Of a stretch of DNA of 64,000 nucleotides, positions 22,135 to 32,568 are shown piece by piece. Numbering within the stretch: the first letter of the stretch is position 1; every line of letters begins with the position of its first letter. A program made the position numbers and the translations under genes. The DNA comes from Aquanectria penicillioides. Its lineage: Eukaryota > Ascomycota > Sordariomycetes > Hypocreales > Nectriaceae. The notes beneath the pieces were generated by a model that saw only the letters and a list, made by a program, of their open reading frames with translations, was not told the origin of the DNA and searched no databases. Location: assembly GCA_003415625.1 (NCBI GenBank), contig PYIU01000004.1:1116001-1180000 (forward strand), in the 5' to 3' direction.

Positions 22135-23660
22135 ACAAATCGAATCTTCCTCAATGCTCAGACGCAACCATCAATGCATACCCTTGGCGTTCACGGACCA
22201 ATGTTGGCATCGAATTCGCATATCTTCTTACAACAGAAGTTGGCATGGCGTTGGCTACTTATTCTTAACGGCGTGCTTTTTATTTAACCCACTAGAAACC
22301 CATATACACCACTGGGGGCGGATAATCTCATAAAGCCGATTTTCATTTGTCTTCCTTATCATCACACTCGTGTTTGTCTACAACTCTTCTTTTTTCGTTC
22401 TTGCTTACATGTACTACACTGGCGTTTCGGAGGGAAAGGATTTTACATGCTAGATGCATTATCTTGTTTTACGGGAAGGGATATCGGTGACTCGGCGCGC
22501 CTGCATACAGATCAGGAGATGGGAGCATCGATGAATCGGGACATTTTCTTTTTTTGGGAATATCTTGTCTGGAATACAACGCCCTACAGCGCACGCGCGA
22601 AGGCTGGGTTCATGGTTGGGGATTTTGTGTTTGCAGATGCATAGGATGGCATGGTCACTGCCACGTTTCAGGGATAGGGATGGTCGGGTGGAGTCATTGG
22701 TTGACACAAAATGTCATCCGCATTTCAGTTTCCGGCGAAAGCATCAAAATCAATCAATACCCGGCGCTCGGCCGTTTTGACCAAGACCTCTAAAAAAAAG
22801 TAACTAAGAGCCTATCATCGTGCCTTGTGTATGCCTTCTTGTCTCATCCCAACACCATCTCCATTTGCGTTGGAGACAGATTTTTGGTCCCATGTCGTGG
22901 TTTGGGACTGATTTGGGGCCGCCTTGGGTGAAGCCTGACGGTCAGCCTCGGTTTCGTGTAATCCGACCTTCCAAGCCGAGCTGACTGACGAATGAAGAGC
23001 TGCAGCGCATATCTAGTCGAGGTTGGGTTGGGTTGGATTTGGCGAGACTCCAATGTTGGTTGGCTTGGTAGGCATCTCTGTTACCCGTTTTGGGCAGTGC
23101 AAAGGCCCCACCCAGCGGGCGAGACACCAACAGAAAGTAGCCTTTTACGGCGCGCATTGCAGTCGAGCAGACAAACAAAGACAATGGGGGACAGACAAAC
23201 CACACAAACACGAAAGCGGTGTCTGCAAACGGGCGAGGCTCAACCTCCCCCCAGGGACATAGGCGAATTACAGAAGTAGCGCAGCAAGGCATGCATGCAT
23301 GAAATGGAATGGCTGAGCGCGGCATGATACCCTACAAAAGGACAAAACAACAGTTATAAAAAAGACGCCCTGGCGCATCGCGCGTGCAATACTACCTACA
23401 TTGACAAACGGGCGCTGGAAGTGGAAGAGGAGTGTCTGTATTCAAAACCACGGACAAGGGACAACGTACGTAGTAGACAAGATGAAAATAGGCAACCGGA
23501 ATAAAATCAACGCCTGAACCGTTTCCTCCCCGCCTCCCCTTTCCGCTTCTTGCTGCGTATTGGTTTGATTGAACTGTTCAAAGCTTGGGCTTGCTCGGCC
23601 GCCTTCCCGGGATCGAGCGGATACAGCATTGGAGGGTTTTCGTTTAGGGCACTGGCTCTC

Positions 23661-23676
23661 GGGGGGGGGGGGGGGG
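23661..23676 (+). repeat. G16 homopolymer
   Basis: Sixteen consecutive G residues in non-coding DNA. The exact length in the genome is uncertain because homopolymers this long are prone to sequencing error. Confidence 0.7.
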
Positions 23677-23826
23677 CGGCGAAGGGTGACGACGATCAGG
23701 GGCGATCCCTGGAGCTTGGCGAGAGCCGGGGCGTGGCTTGGGGCGGAGGGGTGACTTTTTTTCTTCTTTGCGTGGTGTGGTAACTTTACTGTGTATTTTA
23801 CTTTACTTTCTTTTGCATTGCGGAAC

Positions 23827-23856
23827 CACGCACGCACGCACGCACGCACGCACGCA
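23827..23856. repeat. CACG tetranucleotide microsatellite
   Basis: About seven tandem CACG units in the cyclin/copper-ATPase spacer. Probably a polymorphic simple repeat without function. Confidence 0.75.
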
Positions 23857-24837
23857 TGTGGTGCGTGTGCGTTTTGCGTGAGTGTGCGTGGCGTCTTATT
23901 CGGGGGCGTTAAGGATTCAAACGGGCACGGGGAGGAGCCGGAGCATTGAAAAAAAAAGGGATGCCGAGCGCGGAGGGGGAAAGGGGAGTGAACCGTCTAT
24001 ATGTGCGGGCGCTATAAGGGGGAGGAGCTTTTGGGGGGGGGAGGAGGAGGAAGAGGATGGGAGGATAGAGGAGGATGAGGAAGATGAGAGGAGCATTGGT
24101 TGCTACGCTCCATGCAGCATGTCCGTGTATACAGTGGAGGGTAGGATATAGGACACCATCACGGCCAAGATTAGGTAGGTAGGATTGGGCTAGGTAAGCT
24201 GTCTGACTGGTGTTTCTTTTCTTGGAACCCGCGGCGCGACGTGGGCTTTTCCTGCTTTACCACCTTTCTTTTAGACTTTTCCCCAGGATTTTTTTTTCTT
24301 TCTTTTTCTTTTTTTTTTCTTCCCAAATGAACTCTTGTCGTGTAATGTAATGTGTGCGCCCCATCCGCTTGTTTATTTATTTTCGCCTGCATGCTGGCCC
24401 AGGTCTCCGAGTCAGATTCTTGGGGGCGACGGGGGATTGAAAGGATTCAAGATGCGAGATGGCGTCCGACTGGGTTGGGGGCCACCCTGTCGATTTTCGG
24501 ACCCGAAGCTTGAGGGGAAATCCCCGACGTCCGGGGCTGAGTCCTGGCGGAGTCGTGGAGGAGATGGCTCGTCTATTGGAACTTGAGGACACGTTGGGAT
24601 GGTGACGATAGGCAACAGGTTAGACGATACTGTATCTGGAAACTTGATTCGAGCTTATTGATTACTTTGTTCACTATATCAGCGCTTGCCACTTTGTGGA
24701 TCAATCATAAACGACGTGACTTCATAACTTGTGTACAGGGAAAAAAAGAACCACAACCCAACAGCTCAGCTCATTCACAGTTTCTCCCCTCTCCACCCCC
24801 TGGTCTGGTCTGGCAAGGTAGCAGAGATACCTTATTC

Positions 24838-27800
24838 TCACTCCTCCTCAACTGCGTCCACATCGCCAACAACATTGTGATAACGGAACCCCACCCCAGG
24901 GACCCTCGTCCGCAGACTTAGACTGCTCAACACCACGCTGATACTCGACAGCGCCATCGCCAACGCCGCCCACACAGGGTCTAGCCGTACGTGCCGGCCT
25001 CCCGAAGTCGTCAGCGGCCACAGGCACCCGGCCGCTACGGGAACCGCGAGAAGGTTGTAGACAACGGCCCAGGCAAAGTTGACACGGATGCGTCGGAACA
25101 CGGCCCTGCTGAGGTCCAGTAGAGTCACGACTGCGCTGAGCCGCGATGTCGCTAGCACAAACGCTGCGCTGCTGATGGCCACGTCGCTGCCGGATCCGAT
25201 AGCGATGCCGACATCCGCAGTTGCGAGCGCAGGTGCGTCATTGATGCCGTCACCAACCATTGCCACCATGGCTCTGCGTGATGTCGAGTTGCGCGCGTGC
25301 AGCGACGCCTGTAGCGACGAAATCTGTGCCGCTTTGTCTGATGGAAGCACCTCAGCCAGGACCTTGTCCGCAGCGATACCCACTCGCTCCGCCACAGCGC
25401 GGGCCGTTGTAGCGTTGTCTCCGGATAACATCCAGACTTGAGTTCCACGCGCAGTGAGGGCCCTGATTACCGCGCTGGCTTCAGGGCGGATTGGATCTGA
25501 GATGGAGAGAGCCGCGGCGAGTATCCAGGACTGGCTAGCGAAAGACTTCGTAGCGACAAGGGCTATGGATTTGGCTTCCGACTTCCACGTTTCGAGAAGA
25601 GAGGCTACTCGAGGCGAGATGCTAACTGAGGTATTGCGCATCAAAACCTCGTTGCCCACGAGTATATCGAAGCTTTGGTCGTGGTCCGTTTTGTTCGTCC
25701 AAGTGGCCTTCATCCCCTTACCAGGCAACTCCTCAAGACCACCAATCTCAGCCGCTCGAGTATCGTTGCCGCAGAATGAAACAATGGCCTTGGCGATTGG
25801 ATGACTACTGCTCTCCTCAACAGCTTTGAGAACGGACACGAGCACTTGGCGCTCATTCTCGCTGGTAGATTCTTCGTCAGGGAATATGGCGGCGTCAGTA
25901 ATCTGCGGCTCTCCACCCTTCGTGAGGGTGCCCGTCTTGTCAAACACGACACAGTCAATTTTGCTGGCCTTCTCAAAAGCCTCGCCGCCTCCTTTGGCAA
26001 GAATGCCGTGCTTGGCCGCAATGCCACCTCCTACGAAGATTGCTGTAGGCGCAGCAAGCCCAAGACCACACGGGCATGCAACGACAAACACAGCAATGGC
26101 GAACTGCAGAGCAAAGGCGACCCAACTGCCTGCAGAGCTCCCTTCTTCTTCGGGGATCAGGTTTGAATAGCCAAGAGCCATCCAAACAACCCAGGTAACG
26201 ATAGCGATGAGGGTGATAAGTGGGACGAAGTAGGTTGTCAGGATATCGGCAATCTGCTCGATGGGAGCACGCTTAGTTTGACCTTCTCGGACGACTTCGA
26301 CAATCTGGTCAAGCATTGATCTTCCTGAGGTTCCTGTGACGCGCACAGTGATGGCTGACCCTTTATTGATAGTTCCTCCAAAAACCCGGTCCCCTTCAGC
26401 TTTCCTGATGGGCCTGGACTCTCCTGTCAGGCTTGATTCATCAAAGTTGGTCTCCCCAGCCGTGATAGTACCGTCTGCAGCCGGAGATCCTCCATGGGGG
26501 ACTCGTATCACATCTCCAGAATCAAGCTGATCGATAGGCACAGTGGTGGTCATCTGAGCTCCATTTTTGTCCGTTTCGACCAGGAGTGCTGTAGTTGGGC
26601 GCAGTTTCCCCAACATTTCAACAGCATCGCCAGCCTTTGATTTGCTATAGCTCTCGATTAATTTGCCGGCCAGTAGGAAAAGTGTCAAGAAAACCACCGA
26701 ATCAAAGTATAACTCGGCACCCGAGCCGTCGTGTTTTCGATTGGAACTGGTGGCGGCGATCATCTGGGCAACAGAGGAGACGTAAGCGATTGTAGTGCCC
26801 AGCGATATCAGCATGTTCATGCTACCAAATCTCCAGAACCGCTGCAGCACGGGAACTCGACTTGTCGAACGCCACATGGTCCGAACTTCTTTGATTGCAC
26901 GAACGTGGAACACGTCGGCGGCTAAGAAGTAAACGGGCGTGGCAAGAATGAACAAGGCGATATCAAGGCGGCTGAGCCCCGATGTCCAGGGCTTCATAAG
27001 ATAGGCCCTTCCTGGGTTTGAATGAGGTAGCAGACTCATGTAGACTATGCCCAGAATGAAGGTGGGGATGGCGACAACAATGGTAAGAATCTCGCGTCCC
27101 AACAAGGCCCGTTGGTGCTTCTCCCTAATTGCTTTGGATCGCTCTTCGAGGGTAGGTGGATGGTATATCGAGGCTTGAAGGGATGGATCAGCGGCCTCGA
27201 TGGCCTTTAATATGTGTCTAATAGTGAAATGTGGTACCTTGGGTGTATAGTGAAGTTTGAGGATGGGATTTTGGGGCGAAGGCTTTTGGAGAATATCAAG
27301 GCGGTTCAGGCCGAGACTTTTCAGAGTCGTGCCTATTCTCTCAGGACACCGGGGACAAAAGATGCCACTGACCTTGATTTCAACGTCCCTGCCGTCTTCT
27401 GATTGCTTCGCTTCGCTGAGATTCACAACGTTGTCGATTGCCGCATCATATCCCAGGTCTTCAATGGCGTCGACAACGTCTTGAATGCGACTTTGATCAG
27501 AATAATCGATAGTAGCGCTGTTTCCCACCAAGTTCACAACAACGCGGGAGACCCAGGGGTTCTTCTCAAGTTCATTGGTAATGGTGTTGGAACAGACGGC
27601 GCAGGTCATGCCACCGATGGAGACCGTCGCGCGCCATAATGAAGGCTCTAGTTCGGCAATGACTCCTTGTAACAGAGTGGGGGAACGCTTCGACTCAAGG
27701 GAGCCTGAGCTCGCAGTTTGAACTTTGGTTAGATAGCCCTTCTCTGCTTGTTCCCCCGCTGTGTTGGACTCGACTCCCTCAGATCGACATACTTCGCAGT

Positions 27801-28206
27801 TCTCAAGGTGAGCTGCCCTGGCCGAATCAAGATTCGAGGGAGACTGCCTCCGCCACCAGAAACGAGACCACGAGCTGAACGAAGTCCTGGACTGGTTCAT
27901 GGCCTGACTGCTTTCCCCGAGGTCGACTTGCGACCCGTGTTCCAGATCAACGGCGGTGCTGGCGGAGGAGTGCACTCCGCAAACCTCGAAGCCGGCATCT
28001 TGTAGTGTGTTCTCCATGTTACGCACCGATGCAACCGAGTCGTCCTTGTGTTCGACGGTCACGACGGAGGTGACGAGGTTCGGTGATACCCAGAGCACAT
28101 GGTCGCCGAAGGCGTCGTGAAGAAGAGATCGGATATGGGCGACGCATGACGGGCAATGAAGGTTACCCAACAGATACGATGTTGCGACAATAGCTGAAGG
28201 TGACAT
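24838..28206 (-). CDS. Copper-transporting P1B-type ATPase (CrpA/Crp1-like)
   Basis: Intronless, 1122 residues, starting MSPSAIVATSYLLG. Three N-terminal heavy-metal-binding modules are visible: LHCPSC (Cys about 18 and 21), GGMTCAVC (about 198-205) and GIFCPRC (about 280-286). The first and third deviate from the usual GMxCxxC. The ATPase core has TGES (actuator, about 592), the CPC metal-selectivity motif in ACPCGLGLAAPT (about 709), phosphorylated DKTGT (about 754), SSHP (about 801) and GDGINDAPAL (about 983). These define a P1B-1 pump that moves Cu(I) out of the cytosol. The overall form resembles the fungal CrpA/Crp1 detoxification pumps; a Golgi Ccc2-type role in loading multicopper oxidases cannot be excluded from sequence. 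In CrpA-type genes expression is induced by copper through a Cys-rich regulator; no matching site was confirmed here. No truncation or missing catalytic residue was seen. Confidence 0.93.
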   Translation of the reverse strand: MSPSAIVATSYLLGNLHCPSCVAHIRSLLHDAFGDHVLWVSPNLVTSVVTVEHKDDSVASVRNMENTLQDAGFEVCGVHSSASTAVDLEHGSQVDLGESSQAMNQSRTSFSSWSRFWWRRQSPSNLDSARAAHLENCEVCRSEGVESNTAGEQAEKGYLTKVQTASSGSLESKRSPTLLQGVIAELEPSLWRATVSIGGMTCAVCSNTITNELEKNPWVSRVVVNLVGNSATIDYSDQSRIQDVVDAIEDLGYDAAIDNVVNLSEAKQSEDGRDVEIKVSGIFCPRCPERIGTTLKSLGLNRLDILQKPSPQNPILKLHYTPKVPHFTIRHILKAIEAADPSLQASIYHPPTLEERSKAIREKHQRALLGREILTIVVAIPTFILGIVYMSLLPHSNPGRAYLMKPWTSGLSRLDIALFILATPVYFLAADVFHVRAIKEVRTMWRSTSRVPVLQRFWRFGSMNMLISLGTTIAYVSSVAQMIAATSSNRKHDGSGAELYFDSVVFLTLFLLAGKLIESYSKSKAGDAVEMLGKLRPTTALLVETDKNGAQMTTTVPIDQLDSGDVIRVPHGGSPAADGTITAGETNFDESSLTGESRPIRKAEGDRVFGGTINKGSAITVRVTGTSGRSMLDQIVEVVREGQTKRAPIEQIADILTTYFVPLITLIAIVTWVVWMALGYSNLIPEEEGSSAGSWVAFALQFAIAVFVVACPCGLGLAAPTAIFVGGGIAAKHGILAKGGGEAFEKASKIDCVVFDKTGTLTKGGEPQITDAAIFPDEESTSENERQVLVSVLKAVEESSSHPIAKAIVSFCGNDTRAAEIGGLEELPGKGMKATWTNKTDHDQSFDILVGNEVLMRNTSVSISPRVASLLETWKSEAKSIALVATKSFASQSWILAAALSISDPIRPEASAVIRALTARGTQVWMLSGDNATTARAVAERVGIAADKVLAEVLPSDKAAQISSLQASLHARNSTSRRAMVAMVGDGINDAPALATADVGIAIGSGSDVAISSAAFVLATSRLSAVVTLLDLSRAVFRRIRVNFAWAVVYNLLAVPVAAGCLWPLTTSGGRHVRLDPVWAALAMALSSISVVLSSLSLRTRVPGVGFRYHNVVGDVDAVEEE

Positions 28207-29549
28207 GTTCGGGAGGCAACTCGGCTGAGGAGATCTGAATCAAAATGAGGGTTAAGGAATGGAAATGTAATTATGATCCTCGACTGGGGGATGGTTTGGG
28301 CTGTAAGTCACTGCTCAATGGCGTTGCAGATGATGAATAGACAGACAGACAGCGCTTTGTTCGGGAGCAACGAGAAAGCTCAAAAGGCATAAGGAAATTG
28401 GGAATGGAAATGCAAGAACAGGGAGATATGGTGCAGGAGAATTTTAAAGTGCTCCTGCCATTCCGTTTGGATTTGCAAAGCGGCCATTTAATACTATTGC
28501 CCTCGATTCCAAAATCCGCACAAATGTCGCAAACCAGGGTTGTGGCGTGGCGATAGTGGTTGGCTAGTGCTAGCGGCCAGCAGCAACCAAATGAACCATT
28601 CAAAGACAGCTGCTTCAGCATCGAGGCCGTTCAGCACATGTCATCGATCGAAGGAGCCATCTACAAGGGCCATCTCAGCATTAGCGGCACGCGAGGCACA
28701 TATCTCTTGGGGCCTTATCATGGTCGAAGTTAAATGGAGCTGTCTCGACAACCAGATAGATGACGGGGAGTTGCTGAGCGTTACCATGATTATTTAGTGA
28801 CGAAGGGTGACGAAGGTGTGGGGAGCGGCCCGCTGGCCGGGTTGGACCATCTGAGCATCTAAGCATCTGGCCGCTATCATCATCTCCCATCACCGCTTGG
28901 CTCAAAGGGGTTAGTTCGTTGAGATAGTTTTGTGGTGCCCATGCATGTGTCCAATTGTCCATGCGTCCATGACTCCATTATGGTGTGCAGAGATGGCAGA
29001 GATGAGGGCTTTGTGCGGTGCCGATCACATGTGGATGGGATTTCTAAGCCTCAGCGCAGCGCGACTTGTGCGGCCGGGCTGAGCAGAGGCAGACGCACTC
29101 AGCAAACGCACAAGCACCGCATGACCAAGCATCCAGGACGTGCGAGAATCGGCCGACAAGAGACTTTTTCTTTTCTTTTTCTGTTCACACCAAATAAATG
29201 CCACCCAACATCTATTCACACACCATGCGCCCTGGGACACGGCCCTGGGACAAGGGATGACTGAGGAATCTTGACGTGGAAGGGCAGCTACTGTGGAGGG
29301 AGGGGTCATGTGATTATCCTGCTGTCAAAAGCCTTCGACCGTTTTTCATGTTCAATCAACAGCCAGCGGTAGTAAAAGTAAAATTAAGTCAATGGATAAA
29401 AAAAATACATTTCTCATATAGATTTCAGTTTTGGGTATTCATCGCCCTTCTTTAGAGCCAAACCTGCACGTTCCCATGACTTCAACAGACCCCAGACCCC
29501 TTCCATCACATCACCTATTAACATCCTCCCCATCTCAACTCACATACTT
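28207..29549. other. Copper-ATPase upstream region and HET-gene 3' flank
   Basis: The part next to 28206 is the promoter and leader of the ATPase (minus strand). An ATG-initiated frame of 116 codons on the same strand (28621-28271) ends 64 nt before the ATPase start; it resembles no known protein and is treated as an upstream ORF candidate, not a gene. Beyond about 29.3 kb the sequence becomes AT-rich towards the HET gene. No other feature was seen. Confidence 0.5.
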
Positions 29550-31442
29550 CTAAATCAGTGTCACAACTCTCATTTCCTCACTTCCATCTCGACACACCTC
29601 CCCATTCATCAACTCGTGAATGTAGCAGTCTGCAACGAGTTCGTATTCAGAGCCCTTGCCCTGTGGGCGAAGCACGTACGGCACCGGGCTCTGTGGGAAG
29701 AATACAATCTCATCACCCACCGCAATGTCACAAGAGCCCATGCCGATATAGCCACCCTTTGTTGTGAATAATTTACGGTAAAGGTTTGCAGCATGGAGGA
29801 TAGCATCTCGGTACTTGTTGCCTTGTCGCCACTCGTCCGAGGTTAGTGATCGTCGCAATGGACTAAATACACTCTCTCGACCATCAGCGTCACTGGAGCC
29901 CGTTATGTCCAAATTCAAGTCACGATTCCAAGAATCTATGACAAAAGGATCAATATCCGGCGGCTCTGGCCGGTGGTTTGGATTTTGGCGATCATCGCCT
30001 TCAGTTGCTTCCTCTTTTGCCCAACTCCGGACTGGGCGCATATAGATTTCGAAATCCTGCCCAAGAGACGCTTGAGGAGAACAGTTCTCCATGTATCGTC
30101 GAGTGTGGTCTATGTCTGATATTAGTGTCCTCCAAAATGCCTCGAGATACGTCTGACCCCCTGGGTAATATTTGCGAGACGAGGTCAGGCGTAAATACTG
30201 GTCGCGAGCCCAAGAATATCGCGTCATTCTTCCGGTGAACAGATTTCTTCTCATAATCTCTGTTACATGGACTATAGAGTCCCCCATTTTCCCAGAAAGT
30301 CTAAAGTGCCCGGGAGATGAAACGTTTGGCATCACAATCGGCTTTAACTCTCCGGCCGCATTGAAACGTCTGCTTTGGATAACAGGAACTTGGTCCAAAG
30401 GCACGCTCCAGTCTGGCACCCAGGATGGAATTCCTCGATTCCTCCTGATACCTGCATGGCTGAGAAGAAAGAAGCTGCAGAATGGAAGCAACAAAGTTGC
30501 TGCCTCAATAAAAATGCTGGAGAGTGACTTTGAGTAGTCCGGGGTGATCTTGACATCCCCACATAAGGAACAGAGTGCAAAGACACGATCTTTCGGGTCC
30601 GTGCAGTCCAGATCTCGAGAAAACAGCAAAAGTTGGAACAGTGACATTGGGCCAATCTGATGTTTAACTCGCATCTTTGCCATTGACATCAATGCGCTGG
30701 CCTGTTTCTCTGTCCGGGGTTGAATGGCTAAATACTGGAGAAAGGCACCGGTCTGCATCATGAGGGTTAGATCGGTGAAGATGGTCCAAGGTATTTCCAC
30801 TTTTCCACACATCATAATTATGTTCTTGTTCTGAAGTGACTCTTGAATAATCCACACCCTGGAATACCACTTTCTGTCGAGAAACTCTCGTAAGGGGGCC
30901 CAAGCAGGATCATCGTCTCCAGGAATATGATGCTTGGCGCGGATTATCGATATCTCGGTGGGAGAGGCATTCATACGACATTCTTTAGAGCAAGAAATTA
31001 GCTTCTGGGCGAGCTCGATGCCGCTTTTGACATTAGTCGTACTCTCTCCTACATAGGTGATGACGCGGCGAGCCAACCGATATATCTCGCCCATCAACTC
31101 GACCTGCTGGCTCTTCTCAGCCATATCATCCTGGTTGATACAGACAGCATCAGCCCAAACATCACGAGTGCCACACTCTATATTTTGATGGCGAATGGCC
31201 CGCAATGCCTCGAATAGTGATGTAGTAACCTTCAGTGTCCTTCCTCCTAATAAGGACAATGTATGGGGTTTTTCGGGACTTCCCCAGACGTAAGATATGG
31301 CTTCATATGATGTGTTGCAGCTGACTATGGTCTCGAAAAGTTCTGCAACGGGATTTCTAGAATCTCCTCCAAAGAGCCGTAATACCCGGATGTGCTTGGG
31401 CCCCCGGAGAGGTGAGTACTGGTAAGGTGACGGATCTTCCAT
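29550..31442 (-). CDS. HET-domain (heterokaryon incompatibility) protein
   Basis: Single exon, 630 residues, starting MEDPSPYQYSPL; the frame runs five codons further upstream but only to a TTG. The HET domain shows its three conserved blocks: YEAISYVWGSP (about 46-56), DVWADAVCINQDD (about 94-106) with KSQQVELMGEIY behind it, and the downstream W-(S/Y)R-WIIQE block (KWYSRVWIIQE). HET-domain proteins mediate non-self recognition and regulated cell death after hyphal fusion, usually through a partner locus. No NACHT, ankyrin, WD or TPR partner module is recognised in the C-terminal part, which ends in the mixed helix/strand region common to stand-alone HET proteins. The gene sits in an AT-richer patch and is probably accessory. 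A partner protein was not found nearby. Confidence 0.9.
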   Translation of the reverse strand: MEDPSPYQYSPLRGPKHIRVLRLFGGDSRNPVAELFETIVSCNTSYEAISYVWGSPEKPHTLSLLGGRTLKVTTSLFEALRAIRHQNIECGTRDVWADAVCINQDDMAEKSQQVELMGEIYRLARRVITYVGESTTNVKSGIELAQKLISCSKECRMNASPTEISIIRAKHHIPGDDDPAWAPLREFLDRKWYSRVWIIQESLQNKNIIMMCGKVEIPWTIFTDLTLMMQTGAFLQYLAIQPRTEKQASALMSMAKMRVKHQIGPMSLFQLLLFSRDLDCTDPKDRVFALCSLCGDVKITPDYSKSLSSIFIEAATLLLPFCSFFLLSHAGIRRNRGIPSWVPDWSVPLDQVPVIQSRRFNAAGELKPIVMPNVSSPGHFRLSGKMGDSIVHVTEIMRRNLFTGRMTRYSWARDQYLRLTSSRKYYPGGQTYLEAFWRTLISDIDHTRRYMENCSPQASLGQDFEIYMRPVRSWAKEEATEGDDRQNPNHRPEPPDIDPFVIDSWNRDLNLDITGSSDADGRESVFSPLRRSLTSDEWRQGNKYRDAILHAANLYRKLFTTKGGYIGMGSCDIAVGDEIVFFPQSPVPYVLRPQGKGSEYELVADCYIHELMNGEVCRDGSEEMRVVTLI

Positions 31443-32568
31443 GGTGCAAGTGAACAATCGGCGGAAGCAACAAGAAGTAGTTAATTTTTACTATGGGTAT
31501 GTTTGTTGTGTGAAAATCCGATTGAACTCAGTTAATTGAACACCGAATCGTTGCGTACTAGGAGAGAGGGCATTGAAATGGTAGAAGTGCGGATAGGATC
31601 AAATATCTTCAAATTAATATAGAACTTATCAGGCTAAATTCGCGTAGTAGTCACTTAGGCCTGTCTACTCACTAACATGTTTAGGCTCCTATGCCAATAA
31701 GGCTGTCGTAATCGTGGGCGTCCCTTTGCGGAACATGCAGCTTTGTCACGCGACTCATCCTCAAAACTGCGGTTGCGATTGGAGGAGAAGAGCGAGGCGA
31801 CGAGTAAAGTTGAAGAAAAAATATACTGATCATTGATGGCGCATCTGCTGCTAGTTTGCGTCCTATCGCTATCGCGAGATGCTCAGATGGGGTCGGTGCT
31901 TGATGCATGTAACCCAGCTATGGGCTCCCAGCCTGCAGTCATTATTAAAGAGTACTTTCTGCCGAGTCTAATCACAAATAAGAGTGGCCAGATGTACAAG
32001 CGTAGTATTTGCGATGTTTTATTTTCGTACGTCTGTTTCGCCGAGGCAGATTTGGGGTGAAAGACTTCGAGAGACGCCATCCCAAGACAGCCTCGGACAG
32101 AGCCCAGATGGATCGGCCCATGGTTGGCCCATGCCCAACGGGGCAGACTTTCGTGTGTTTATGGGTCACACCCACGGATAGGTTTGATAAAAGGGATTGA
32201 ATACTTGGCACTACTTGAGTTGGCATGGAAAAGATACCCTAGGTGTGTCGTGCGCCCAAGCCCAAGGCACAGTCTTGATTTTATAGAATAGGTTCCTATT
32301 TCTCACTCACTTTGCATCAAAAGACCCAATGGTCGCCGTGAGAACATTAGAGAGCCTTGTCAATGTCTGTTGGTTTCGTTATAAAATACATTGGAAGAGA
32401 AATGAAGTATGGTCTAAGGCATCCATTTATTTCCGGAACATGATCCCCTGTCGGGCACAATCAAACAGGAGCCACACTTGAAACCAGTTGAGAAAAGAAT
32501 ATTCTACCTTGAAATCTTGGACTCCATGGAGATTATTGCACCCTGCATTCCCAAGTGGTATCGCAACT
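31443..32568. other. AT-rich spacer between HET and GH5-like genes
   Basis: Both flanking genes are on the minus strand, so this holds the HET promoter and the 3' end of the GH5-like gene. No protein-like frame or repeat pair was seen. The frame near 31.7-31.9 kb is short and unconvincing. Confidence 0.55.

Larger units (their letters stand above)
22135..24837. other. Spacer between convergent cyclin and copper-ATPase genes
   Basis: This stretch should hold both 3' UTRs. No gene is supported. It contains a 16-base G homopolymer (23661-23676), a CACG tetranucleotide repeat (about 23827-23856), a purine-rich GGA block near 24030-24090, and repeated AGGTAGG words near 24173-24184. Confidence 0.6.

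Noticed and set aside
21124..22167. 347-codon minus-strand frame opposite the cyclin gene
   Set aside because: It is the mirror of the strong third-position GC bias of the cyclin; its Val/Leu/Ala/Glu-rich translation has no motif.
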